This document shows, one piece after another, positions 1 to 7,360 of a stretch of DNA of 64,000 bases (the first letter of the stretch is position 1; every line of letters starts with the position of its first letter). Origin of the DNA: Saprospiraceae bacterium (GTDB taxonomy: Bacteria > Bacteroidota > Bacteroidia > Chitinophagales > Saprospiraceae). The translations under genes and the position numbers were made by a program. The DNA lies in the NCBI GenBank assembly GCA_019638385.1, contig JAHBTW010000001.1:788418-852417 (forward strand). The letters run 5' to 3'. A model generated the notes under the pieces. It was not told the origin of the DNA and made no database searches. It saw only the letters and a program-made list of their open reading frames with translations.

Positions 1-237
1 GTGCAACGCCATCTCCACATAGACGAAGACGGCGATTATGTGCTCAACACTGCGCCCTGCACCTTTCTCGACGCCGATAATTATTGCTCCATCTACGAGG
101 TGCGCCCCAAAGCCTGTCGCGACTACCCACATACCGACCGCAAAAATTTTCACCAAATACTCGACCTCACTTTGAAAAATACCCAGATTTGCCCGGCTGC
201 TTTTGAAATTGTGAAACGGCTGCGGGAGACGGTTTGA
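1..237 (+). CDS. YkgJ-family cysteine-cluster protein, C-terminal part
   Basis: The reading frame is open from the first base, so this is very likely the 3' part of a gene that begins outside the window; the GTG at base 1 is probably an internal codon. The segment has the YkgJ / zinc- or iron-chelating (UPF0153-like) signature: a Cys followed by FLD, a second Cys before IYE, then RPKACRDYP. A further Cys lies near the end. Family members are small soluble proteins with a conserved cysteine cluster that is thought to bind metal; their cellular role is not settled. It is transcribed toward the convergent XdhC gene, 68 bases away. Confidence 0.75.
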   Translation: MQRHLHIDEDGDYVLNTAPCTFLDADNYCSIYEVRPKACRDYPHTDRKNFHQILDLTLKNTQICPAAFEIVKRLRETV

Positions 238-305
238 TGGCTATGTGTTTTGATATTGGGATATTGGCCTAACTGGGCGACAACATCCCAATATCGAAAA
301 ATGAC

Positions 306-1427
306 TCACCCATGTATAGGCTGCAATTTGTTGCGAAGTGAGTTCCCTTTTCTGTTGCTCAAAAATGCTTTTATTTCAGCGAGAATGGACAGGGCAATTT
401 CCTCAGAGGTTTCTGCGCCGATGTCTAACCCTGCCGGGCTGAAAATGGTGGAAAGCTGTGCGGGCGACAAGGGCCTTCCCTCCGCTTCAAACTCGTCGAG
501 CATCCGGGTCAGTTTTTTCCTCGGCCCCAGCATCGCGATGTAGCGGGCGTTTTTCATACACAACGCATGCAACATGGCTTTGTCGTAGTTGTAGTTGTGG
601 GTCATCAGGGCAAATACCGTTCGGTCGTCAAGGGAGATTTGTTGCAACACCTGTTCGGGTTTTGCCACCAGCACCTGACAGGCTCTTGCGAAGCGCTCCG
701 GCCTGGCGTAATTGGCTCTGCCGTCCACTACTTTTGTTTCCCAGCCGAGCAGGTCGGCCATGTCCACCAAGGGCATTACATCGTTGCCGGCGCCCACCGC
801 CACCAGCGTAACGGCCGGGGGCACAACTTCATAAAAAACGGTTGTATCACCAGCGGGCACAGGGTACTCAACCCAGCGGCTTTCGTTCGATTGTAAGGCG
901 CTCCCGGCATCTTCCTGCCATTGCCCTTCCAATATGAGCAGCGGACATACGCCCTGCGTTTCGCCGTCCGGCCCCATAAACAATCTCGTACCGGGCTGTG
1001 GCTGTCTTCGGTCTTTCAAAGAAAAAAAAGTTGCCAGCACGCAGCACTGCCGTCGGTTGTTTGCTTTTTTCAACAGTGCAATGGGGTTGAAAACATCCTC
1101 GGGCAGGATGGGTTCGATGAGCACTTGTATGATGCCGTTGCATCCCAGACCGATGCCGAGCGTGGCGTCGTCCTCGTCCATTGTGTCATAAGTGACGAGC
1201 GTGGGGCGTTGCTCCATTATCACGCGAAGCGCTTTGCGCATGGCATCTCCTTCAAGGCATCCGCCGCTGATGGCGCCCGTAAGCCGTCCTTCTTCCGTAA
1301 TCAACATGCGCGCGCCGGGTCGTCGGTAGGAAGAGCCTTCCACATGCACCACTGTGGCCAATGCTGCCATTTTCCCCTGCATTCGCGCTTCATCATAGCT
1401 GCGAATGATTTCCCTGATTTCTTTCAT
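306..1427 (-). CDS. XdhC/CoxI-family molybdenum cofactor maturation protein
   Basis: A 373-residue protein with both halves of the XdhC family. The N-terminal XdhC/CoxI domain has SGGCLEGD at 54-61 and GIGLGCNG at 91-98. The C-terminal Rossmann-like XdhC_C domain has GAGNDVMP at 212-219 and MTHNYNYDK further on. Family members bind molybdenum cofactor, protect or sulfurate it, and insert it into xanthine-dehydrogenase-type enzymes in the cytoplasm. It is the last gene of a minus-strand operon, 21 bases after the molybdopterin subunit, which is the likely client. No signal peptide is visible, as expected for a cytoplasmic maturation factor. The chemical step performed here is inferred from the family. 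Confidence 0.9.
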   Translation of the reverse strand: MKEIREIIRSYDEARMQGKMAALATVVHVEGSSYRRPGARMLITEEGRLTGAISGGCLEGDAMRKALRVIMEQRPTLVTYDTMDEDDATLGIGLGCNGIIQVLIEPILPEDVFNPIALLKKANNRRQCCVLATFFSLKDRRQPQPGTRLFMGPDGETQGVCPLLILEGQWQEDAGSALQSNESRWVEYPVPAGDTTVFYEVVPPAVTLVAVGAGNDVMPLVDMADLLGWETKVVDGRANYARPERFARACQVLVAKPEQVLQQISLDDRTVFALMTHNYNYDKAMLHALCMKNARYIAMLGPRKKLTRMLDEFEAEGRPLSPAQLSTIFSPAGLDIGAETSEEIALSILAEIKAFLSNRKGNSLRNKLQPIHG

Positions 1428-1448
1428 GTTTTGCCGATCTCAAATTCG

Positions 1449-3698
1449 TTACCCCAGCGATTGATTGCCTGTAAAGAAAGGCTGGTCATAGACCCGTTTG
1501 CCCGTAGCTTTGTACAGCGCGTTCGCCAGCGCACCGATGATGGGCGGGTTTACCGGCTCCCCGAGGCCCGTCGGGTCTATGTCGCTTTTTACAAAATGGA
1601 CTTCGATGGCCTTCGGCGCTTCGCTGTGTCGTATGAGGCGGTATTTGTCGAAATTGCTTTGCTGTGGCACGCCTTCTTTGAAGGTCATGGCGCTGTATAG
1701 AGCATGGCCGATGCCGTCCACTACGCCGCCTTCGGCGAGGTTGATTGCTGCGTCGGGGTTGACGACGATGCCGCAGTCCACCGCGCAATACACTTTCTGA
1801 ATAACGGGTCGGCCGCTTTCCATCGCGATGTCCACTACAGTGGCCACATAAGAATTGTGACAAAAATAAGCTGCCACCCCCCGATGCGCGCCTCCCGACT
1901 GTTGACCCCAGCCCGATTTTTCTTTTACCAATTTCAGCACGCCGGCATAGCGAGCCGCTTCGTAGTCGTTGTTTTCACCTACCGGCTGATCCTGAGCGCG
2001 TTGCAGCAGCTCCAACCTGAAATCAATGGGGTCTTTCCCAAGAGCCTCGGCCACTTCATCGAGGAAAGCCTGCTCGGCCCCGGCGATGAAATTGGAACGC
2101 GGCGCGCGCCAAGCTCCCACCGAGATGTTGGACGGGATGGTCCAATCTTCGGCCAGATAATTGTCCACTGACCCGGCGGGAAAGCGGTTGGCCGCAATGG
2201 GACTTTCGGGAATGCCGCCGGCTTTGACGTGAAAACCGATGAGCTTGTTCTCGGCATCCAGCGCCGCCCGATAGGTGACGTGGTAGGCCGGCCGGTAGCT
2301 GCCGAAGGTCATGTCGTCTTCGCGAGTGTAAACGAGCTTGACGGGCGCTTTCATTTTTTGGGAAATAATTGCCGCTTCCACCACAAAATGGCCGTAGAGC
2401 CTGCGCCCGAATCCCCCCCCCTGCCGGGTCATCTGTATATCAATGTTTTCGAGCGGCAGACCGAGCCGGGCGGCTACGGATTTTTCCATAAATTCCGGTG
2501 TCTGGATCGGCCCCGCGAGTTCGGCTTTGTCTTCGGTGACGTGGGCGAAGAAGTTCATCGGCTCCAGCGTATTGTGCGCCAGAAAAGGCGCTGTGTAGTG
2601 CCGTTCGATGATGCGGGCTGCCCTTTTGAAGGCCGCTTCGGGGTCGCCGTCTTTGCGGAGTACGTTGCCGGGTTTGGCGGCCATTTCGGCCATTTTGGCG
2701 GTGTGCATTTCCGAGCTTTCAAGTTCGGCGGGGGTGATGGTCACCACTTTCCTTCCAAACACATCGGCCTCCGTTCGTTTAGGAGCGATAGGCTCCCATT
2801 CGGGGCGGAGCGCTTTTTTGGCGTTCATCACCTCCCAGGTGGTATTGCCCACCACCACAGCCATTTCAGGAAAAGCGCTGGTGTCGCTCCATTGCAGTTC
2901 GTAGTCGTCGTTGTAGGTTTTGATCGTGAAGACGTCTTTGATGCCCGGCATATTCCGGGCGGCAGAATCATCTAAGGATTTGATTTTCAAACCAAAGGCC
3001 GGAGGATGCACGATCATGGCGATGAGCATACCTTCGCTGCGGTAATCTAATCCGAAAAGGGGCTGCCCCGTCACGATTTTTTTGGCGTCCACGTTTTTGC
3101 GGGAAGTGCCGATGATTTTGAAGTCTTTCAGGTCTTTCAATTGCACCTCTTCGGGTACGGAGAGCGCGGCGGCGGCCGATGCCACTTCGCCGTAGTTGAT
3201 AGATTTGCTGCTTTTTTCATGGTATAAAATACCGGCTGCGGTGGTGATTTCGGCTACGGGTACCTGCCACTGTTGGGCGGCGGCTTCCACGAGCATTTGC
3301 CGGGCAGTGGCGCCGGCCATACGCAACGATTGCCAGCCCTGTCGGATGGACTGACTGCCGCCCGCCAATTGCCGGGTGAACACATCGGTATTGAGCGGCG
3401 CCTGCTCCACGATGACGTTTTTCCAGTCCACATCGAGTTCCTCTGCCACAATCATGGGCATGGAGGTTTTCACATTCTGCCCGATTTCAGGGTTGGGCGA
3501 CATGATGGTGACGACGCCGTTTTCGCCTATTTTCAAAAAGCCGTTGATATTGAACCACTCCTTCGGCATATTGAGCACCTCCTCCGGCGTGGGTGTACAG
3601 GAAGCCAGCCAACTAAAGCCGAGCATCATGCCGCCGCCTGCGAGAACAGAGGTTTTTAAGAAGGAGCGCCTGTTGTATGTTGTTTTTACAAGTGTCAT
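1449..3698 (-). CDS. Xanthine dehydrogenase-family molybdopterin-binding subunit (IorB-like), Tat-exported
   Basis: A 749-residue large subunit of the xanthine oxidase family, closest in layout to the beta subunit of isoquinoline 1-oxidoreductase. The N-terminus has a twin-arginine motif NRRSFLK (9-15), a hydrophobic stretch, and LASC ending at Cys34, which looks like a lipobox, so it may be a Tat-exported lipoprotein. Molybdopterin motifs include QMTRQGGGFGRR and, near the C-terminus, GLGEPVNPP (from 711), in which Glu714 is the expected catalytic base. Family enzymes hydroxylate N-heterocycles or aldehydes with water as oxygen donor; the substrate cannot be read from sequence. It lies between the [2Fe-2S] subunit and xdhC on the same strand. 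No FAD subunit is present, which fits the two-subunit IorAB type. Confidence 0.9.
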   Translation of the reverse strand: MTLVKTTYNRRSFLKTSVLAGGGMMLGFSWLASCTPTPEEVLNMPKEWFNINGFLKIGENGVVTIMSPNPEIGQNVKTSMPMIVAEELDVDWKNVIVEQAPLNTDVFTRQLAGGSQSIRQGWQSLRMAGATARQMLVEAAAQQWQVPVAEITTAAGILYHEKSSKSINYGEVASAAAALSVPEEVQLKDLKDFKIIGTSRKNVDAKKIVTGQPLFGLDYRSEGMLIAMIVHPPAFGLKIKSLDDSAARNMPGIKDVFTIKTYNDDYELQWSDTSAFPEMAVVVGNTTWEVMNAKKALRPEWEPIAPKRTEADVFGRKVVTITPAELESSEMHTAKMAEMAAKPGNVLRKDGDPEAAFKRAARIIERHYTAPFLAHNTLEPMNFFAHVTEDKAELAGPIQTPEFMEKSVAARLGLPLENIDIQMTRQGGGFGRRLYGHFVVEAAIISQKMKAPVKLVYTREDDMTFGSYRPAYHVTYRAALDAENKLIGFHVKAGGIPESPIAANRFPAGSVDNYLAEDWTIPSNISVGAWRAPRSNFIAGAEQAFLDEVAEALGKDPIDFRLELLQRAQDQPVGENNDYEAARYAGVLKLVKEKSGWGQQSGGAHRGVAAYFCHNSYVATVVDIAMESGRPVIQKVYCAVDCGIVVNPDAAINLAEGGVVDGIGHALYSAMTFKEGVPQQSNFDKYRLIRHSEAPKAIEVHFVKSDIDPTGLGEPVNPPIIGALANALYKATGKRVYDQPFFTGNQSLG

Positions 3699-3729
3699 GG
3701 TATTTTTTTTTGTTGTCGGTTGTGAGTTG

Positions 3730-4185
3730 TCACTTGCTGGCTGCCGTATGGATGGCTGCTTTAATGCGGATATAGGTGCCGCATCGACATATATTGCCGT
3801 TCATAGCGGCTTCGATTTCTGCATCGCCGGGCTTCGGGTTGGCTTTCAAAAACGCCGTGGCATTCATGATCTGCCCGGCCTGACAGTAGCCGCATTGGGG
3901 TACGTCGTGTTCCAGCCAGGCTTTTTGCACCGGGTGGTCGCCGTTTTCGGATAGCCCCTCAATGGTGGTGATCTTTTGATTGCCTACCTGTGAGACGGGC
4001 AACACGCAGGAGCGCATGGCGATGTCGCCGAGGTGGATGGTGCAGGCGCCGCACTGCGCGATGCCGCAGCCGTACTTGGTACCGACCAGGTCGAGGTGTT
4101 CGCGCAGCACCCAAAGCATGGGCGTGGCAGGGTCAACGTCCACCTCTTGTTTTTTGCCGTTGATGTTTAAGTTGAAAATTGCCAT
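3730..4185 (-). CDS. [2Fe-2S]-binding small subunit (IorA-like) of a molybdenum hydroxylase
   Basis: A 151-residue protein with the two [2Fe-2S] domains of xanthine oxidase-type small subunits. The plant-ferredoxin-type domain uses Cys40, Cys45, Cys48 and Cys60 (pattern CGIAQCGAC). The helical second domain uses Cys98, Cys101, Cys133 and Cys135 (CGYC and CRCG). An ATG 34 codons upstream is in frame, but the start here matches the family N-terminus (MAIFNLNINGK), so the shorter form is preferred. It passes electrons from the molybdenum site to an outside acceptor. It is the first gene of the operon and lacks its own signal peptide, so it probably folds with the large subunit and leaves the cytoplasm with it through Tat. 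Confidence 0.92.
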   Translation of the reverse strand: MAIFNLNINGKKQEVDVDPATPMLWVLREHLDLVGTKYGCGIAQCGACTIHLGDIAMRSCVLPVSQVGNQKITTIEGLSENGDHPVQKAWLEHDVPQCGYCQAGQIMNATAFLKANPKPGDAEIEAAMNGNICRCGTYIRIKAAIHTAASK

Positions 4186-4290
4186 GATGCAGGTATGTAT
4201 TGAAAATGAATATTTTATGCACAAAATGCGGGCTAAATTAAGATAATATTCTTGATATCGGAATAAAGAGGCTATAAAAGGTATCAATTT

Positions 4291-4598
4291 GGTGTTAAGT
4301 TATTGCCCGGCGTCTTTCATGAGGAAATGGGCGCACAAACTTATGCCGTCGTAAAGGCGAGTGGTAAAAAGGCATTTTCATAACCGACATCTTCCAAAAA
4401 TTGCTCGAAAAAGAAATCTGGATTAAGCCCATGGAATTGAGTGATACTTCTTTACTGCCCGAACTGCTTGACCGGGTGGACAAGGGAAAAGCAGAAGCCA
4501 TTGCCTTAGCCATCGGGTTGAGTTTTCATTTATTTGACGAACTGCCTCCTTGTAAACCCTCTGCCATGAAAAACCCAAAGAATAGAGCCTGGTTTTAG
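4291..4598 (+). pseudogene. Decayed PIN-domain (DUF3368 / VapC-like) toxin remnant
   Basis: Between the molybdenum hydroxylase operon and the sterol desaturase gene, two frames together resemble a DUF3368 PIN-domain protein. The first part reads LLPGVFHEEMGAQ and ends in a stop at 4380-4382. The second part continues in another frame with WIKPMEL, then DKGKAEAIALAIGL and FHLFDE, which match the 'GEAEAIALALE...LLIDE' core of the family. After FDE the family's GRR and GTLGVL motifs are missing. No start with its PIN Asp and no antitoxin gene is visible. It is read as a broken toxin of a toxin-antitoxin pair. The match is short, so the family call is moderate. Confidence 0.5.
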
Positions 4599-4622
4599 CA
4601 ACCACTTTATTAAATTTGCCGG

Positions 4623-5900
4623 ATGGAACGTTACGGCGAAGTACTCATCATTGCAATGCCCTTCTTTATGGGTTTGATCCTTTTGGAGAAGCTGTACGGC
4701 CATTTCAAAGGAGAGGATTTTACGCCCTCCATGGACATGATATCCGGCATCAGTTCAGGGGTAACCAACGGTGTTAAAGACATTCTGGGCCTGAGCATTT
4801 CCATTCTCAGTTACAAATGGATGGTGGAACATTTGGCGCTATCGGAGATCCGATCTACCGTATTAGTATATGCAATAGCGTTTGTTGTACTCGATTTTCA
4901 GGGTTACTGGGTGCATCGCTGGGCGCATAAGATCAATTTTTTCTGGAACAAGCATGCCATACACCACAGCAGCGAGGAGTTCAATCTGGCGGTGGCCTTG
5001 CGGCAAAGCATTTCTTCGTACATTAATCTGTTCACATTTTTCCTGTTGCCGGCGGCATTGCTGGGCATTCCCGTGGTGGTCATTGCCACCGTGGCCCCGT
5101 TGCATTTGTTTGCGCAATTCTGGTACCATACCCGGCACATCGGCAGGATGGGATTTTTGGAGCACATCCTCGTAACGCCCTCGCATCACCGGGTGCATCA
5201 CGCCATCAACAAGGAGTATTTAGACAAAAACTACGCGCAGATTTTTATCATCTGGGACAAGCTCTTCGGCACTTTTCAGGAAGAGCGGTCCGATGTGCCG
5301 CCGGTGTACGGCATCACCCGGCCGGCAGCTACCTGGAACCCCGTCAGAATCAACTTTCAGCACCTGTGGCTGCTGGTGAAAGACGCCTGGCATGCCCGCG
5401 ATTGGCGCGATAAGTTCCGGATCTGGTGGATGCCGACCGGCTGGCGCCCTGCCGATGTGGCCGCGCGTTTTCCCGTGCCGAAAATTGACGATGTGTATCG
5501 CTTCGAAAAGTACAATCCGCCGGTTTCCAACCGCTTAGTGTTCTGGTCGTATGTGCAGATGGCGGTTACGCTACTGTTTACGGCCCACTTTTTCGGCAAC
5601 ATCGGCCACATCGGAAGCCCCGGCATTTTCTACTACGGGTTGTTTATTTTCCTCACGGTCTTCAGCTATTCCGAACTTATGGACATGAAACGCGCTGCGG
5701 TTTTTTGGGAGGCGGTTCGCGTTGCGGCAGGGCTGTTGTTGATTTATGCACAGGGCGATTGGTTCGGGGCTGCTGCGCTCATTCCCGGCATTGTGTGGAT
5801 CATCCCGGCGTATCTGGCGCTGTCATTTGGCGCCTCGGTTGCTTTTGTGCGGTTGGAATTTTATCGCCGCCCTATCGTATCATCACCCCCTGCCGGTTGA
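4623..5900 (+). CDS. Sterol desaturase / fatty acid hydroxylase-family membrane protein
   Basis: A 425-residue integral membrane protein with the histidine boxes of the fatty acid hydroxylase superfamily: HRWAH at 98-102, HAIHH at 111-115 and HHRVHH at 188-193. These residues hold a non-haem di-iron centre that uses O2 to hydroxylate or desaturate a lipid. Hydrophobic segments surround the boxes, and a C-terminal extension of about 130 residues carries several more membrane segments after residue 300. The substrate is unknown; bacterial relatives act on sterol-like, sphingoid or ornithine lipids. A promoter-like TAAATTTG lies only 5 bases before the ATG, so the mRNA may be leaderless, or translation may start at Met12 (4656). 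Its 3' end overlaps the convergent gene by 29 bases. Confidence 0.85.
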   Translation: MERYGEVLIIAMPFFMGLILLEKLYGHFKGEDFTPSMDMISGISSGVTNGVKDILGLSISILSYKWMVEHLALSEIRSTVLVYAIAFVVLDFQGYWVHRWAHKINFFWNKHAIHHSSEEFNLAVALRQSISSYINLFTFFLLPAALLGIPVVVIATVAPLHLFAQFWYHTRHIGRMGFLEHILVTPSHHRVHHAINKEYLDKNYAQIFIIWDKLFGTFQEERSDVPPVYGITRPAATWNPVRINFQHLWLLVKDAWHARDWRDKFRIWWMPTGWRPADVAARFPVPKIDDVYRFEKYNPPVSNRLVFWSYVQMAVTLLFTAHFFGNIGHIGSPGIFYYGLFIFLTVFSYSELMDMKRAAVFWEAVRVAAGLLLIYAQGDWFGAAALIPGIVWIIPAYLALSFGASVAFVRLEFYRRPIVSSPPAG

Positions 5901-6282
5901 TAAACGGAATGACCGTAAAATTGGAAGGATGTATGCTGCCCCGCACAAAGACGTACTTTTTGTCGTACATATAATCGGCGTGTAAAAAACTCACCCAATA
6001 TTCATTCGTCAGGTCAAATAATTGAGGCTGAATGGGTTCGACCACTACCGTGCTCAACGGCCCGATTTCTTCGAAGAAATGCCGCAGGACGGTGGTGCGG
6101 TGGGCCTCGCCTCCATTATCGCCGTAGCCGTTGGAGTTGACCAACACACAGGTAATCGGCTCCTCTTTGAGGTTGATGAGCAAAACATCCCAGATATCAT
6201 CTTCTTCCTGCCGGGATTCGCTGCGCGGCACAATAGCGATGATGATGTCTTCTACCTTTTGGATGGGAATATCTTTTTTCAT
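5872..6282 (-). CDS. Conserved-looking hypothetical protein coupled to lipB
   Basis: A 136-residue soluble protein that I do not recognise. It has no signal peptide, membrane segment or cysteine cluster. Alternating hydrophobic stretches (DVLLINL, PITCVLVNSNGYG, PLSTVVVEPIQP) suggest a mainly beta fold. The start codon overlaps the lipB stop in an ATGA arrangement on the minus strand, so translation is probably coupled to lipB. The 3' end overlaps the convergent sterol-desaturase-like gene by 29 bases. The coupling suggests that it is a real gene, but does not by itself show a role in lipoylation. Confidence 0.7.
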   Translation of the reverse strand: MKKDIPIQKVEDIIIAIVPRSESRQEEDDIWDVLLINLKEEPITCVLVNSNGYGDNGGEAHRTTVLRHFFEEIGPLSTVVVEPIQPQLFDLTNEYWVSFLHADYMYDKKYVFVRGSIHPSNFTVIPFINRQGVMIR

Positions 6283-6998
6283 GCGGTAATAAATTCAAAT
6301 TCAAACAATTGAGCGAAGTGTCTGCGGAGTTTTTCGCGCACTTCTTCCATGTCCAATTCCCGGCCCAGTTCCTGTTGCAGGGAAGTTACATCTTTGTCTG
6401 TGTCGGCGATGCCGCAGGGGATGATGTTGTGAAAATGCTCCAGATGGGTGTTTACGTTGAAGGCAAAGCCGTGCATGGTCACCCAGCGACTGAGGTGTAC
6501 TCCGATGGCGCAAATTTTTCTTTTGGGGCGGGCGCCGTCGGCAGCGAGCCAAACCCCTGTGTAGCCTTGTTCGCGGCCGGCCTCAATGCCGTATTCTGCC
6601 AAAGTCAGGATGACGGCCTCTTCGAGGTAGCGCACATAGCGATGCACATCGGTGAAGAAGCAATCGAGATCGAAAATGGGATAGCCGGTGATCTGTCCCG
6701 GACCGTGGTAAGTAATGTCGCCGCCGCGATTGATGCGAAAAAACTCGAAGCCCTGCTGTTCGAGCGCTTCGGCGTTGAGCAGGAGATTGGCTTCAGAGCC
6801 GCTTTTTCCGAGTGTATAAACGGGATTGTGTTCGCAAAAGAGGAGGTAGTGAATTTGCGGCACGGGGGGCAAACCCGCTTCCCGGAGCCGGCGATTTTCT
6901 AATTTCCGGTCCACCAACTCATGGAGGCGTTGCTCCTGGTAGCTCCAGGCTTCCCGGTAAGCGATTGATCCCAGATTTTGATACGCGACTTTTTCCAT
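6279..6998 (-). CDS. lipB: Octanoyltransferase LipB (lipoate biosynthesis)
   Basis: A 239-residue lipoyl(octanoyl) transferase. It moves octanoate from acyl carrier protein to the lipoyl domains of 2-oxoacid dehydrogenases and the glycine cleavage system in the cytoplasm; LipA then adds sulfur. The signature RGGDITYHGPGQ is at 91-102, the conserved Lys is Lys161 in KRKICAIGVHLS, and the acyl-thioester Cys is Cys195 in IIPCGI. Length and motif order are normal for the family. It is the first gene of a two-gene unit with the 136-residue protein. About 15-20 bases upstream, the minus strand has a TTACTTTG stretch that approaches the Bacteroidota -7 box. No lipA lies in the window. Confidence 0.95.
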   Translation of the reverse strand: MEKVAYQNLGSIAYREAWSYQEQRLHELVDRKLENRRLREAGLPPVPQIHYLLFCEHNPVYTLGKSGSEANLLLNAEALEQQGFEFFRINRGGDITYHGPGQITGYPIFDLDCFFTDVHRYVRYLEEAVILTLAEYGIEAGREQGYTGVWLAADGARPKRKICAIGVHLSRWVTMHGFAFNVNTHLEHFHNIIPCGIADTDKDVTSLQQELGRELDMEEVREKLRRHFAQLFEFEFITA

Positions 6999-7304
6999 AT
7001 TTCAGCAGGGCTGCAAAGTAAGCGATTTTGCCCGACAATAACAGTCTCATAAGTTATCCATATAAGATTAGCCGACAGGTATCGCCATGTTTTAGACAGG
7101 ATTGACAGGATTTCAAAACAATGTTCGACCTCTCCGAGGTCATTTCTGATTTTGATGCGTCGGCCCTGAGATGCCCCCTATGCGCTACGCCCATGCCCTA
7201 TGTCAAAAACGCGTCTTATCCAAGTTACCCCCTTAAAAATTAAACCCCTTACTCGATTCTATATATTTTTTTCAACAACACCCCCTAATTTTTCGCCAGT
7301 ATTA
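6999..7304. other. Intergenic region between lipB and glnN
   Basis: No open frame with coding character is seen. The stretch includes a near repeat 'agacaggattgacaggat' around 7092-7110, a form common as filler between genes in Bacteroidota, and a small palindrome gacctctccgaggtc around 7127. The AT-rich part from about 7230 leads into the glnN promoter. No RNA gene was recognised. Confidence 0.5.
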
Positions 7305-7334
7305 TTTGAAAAACAATTTTCTCCTCTACCTTTG
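7305..7334 (+). promoter_or_regulatory. Bacteroidota-type promoter of glnN
   Basis: TTTG at 7305-7308 and TACCTTTG at 7327-7334 are separated by 18 bases and lie 26 bases before the glnN ATG. This matches the known Bacteroidota consensus (TTTG at -33, TAnnTTTG at -7), here in both elements. No operator-like repeat is seen next to it, so nitrogen control is not evident from this sequence. Confidence 0.75.
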
Positions 7335-7360
7335 CGGCTTCATTTACCAAAAACGACAAC

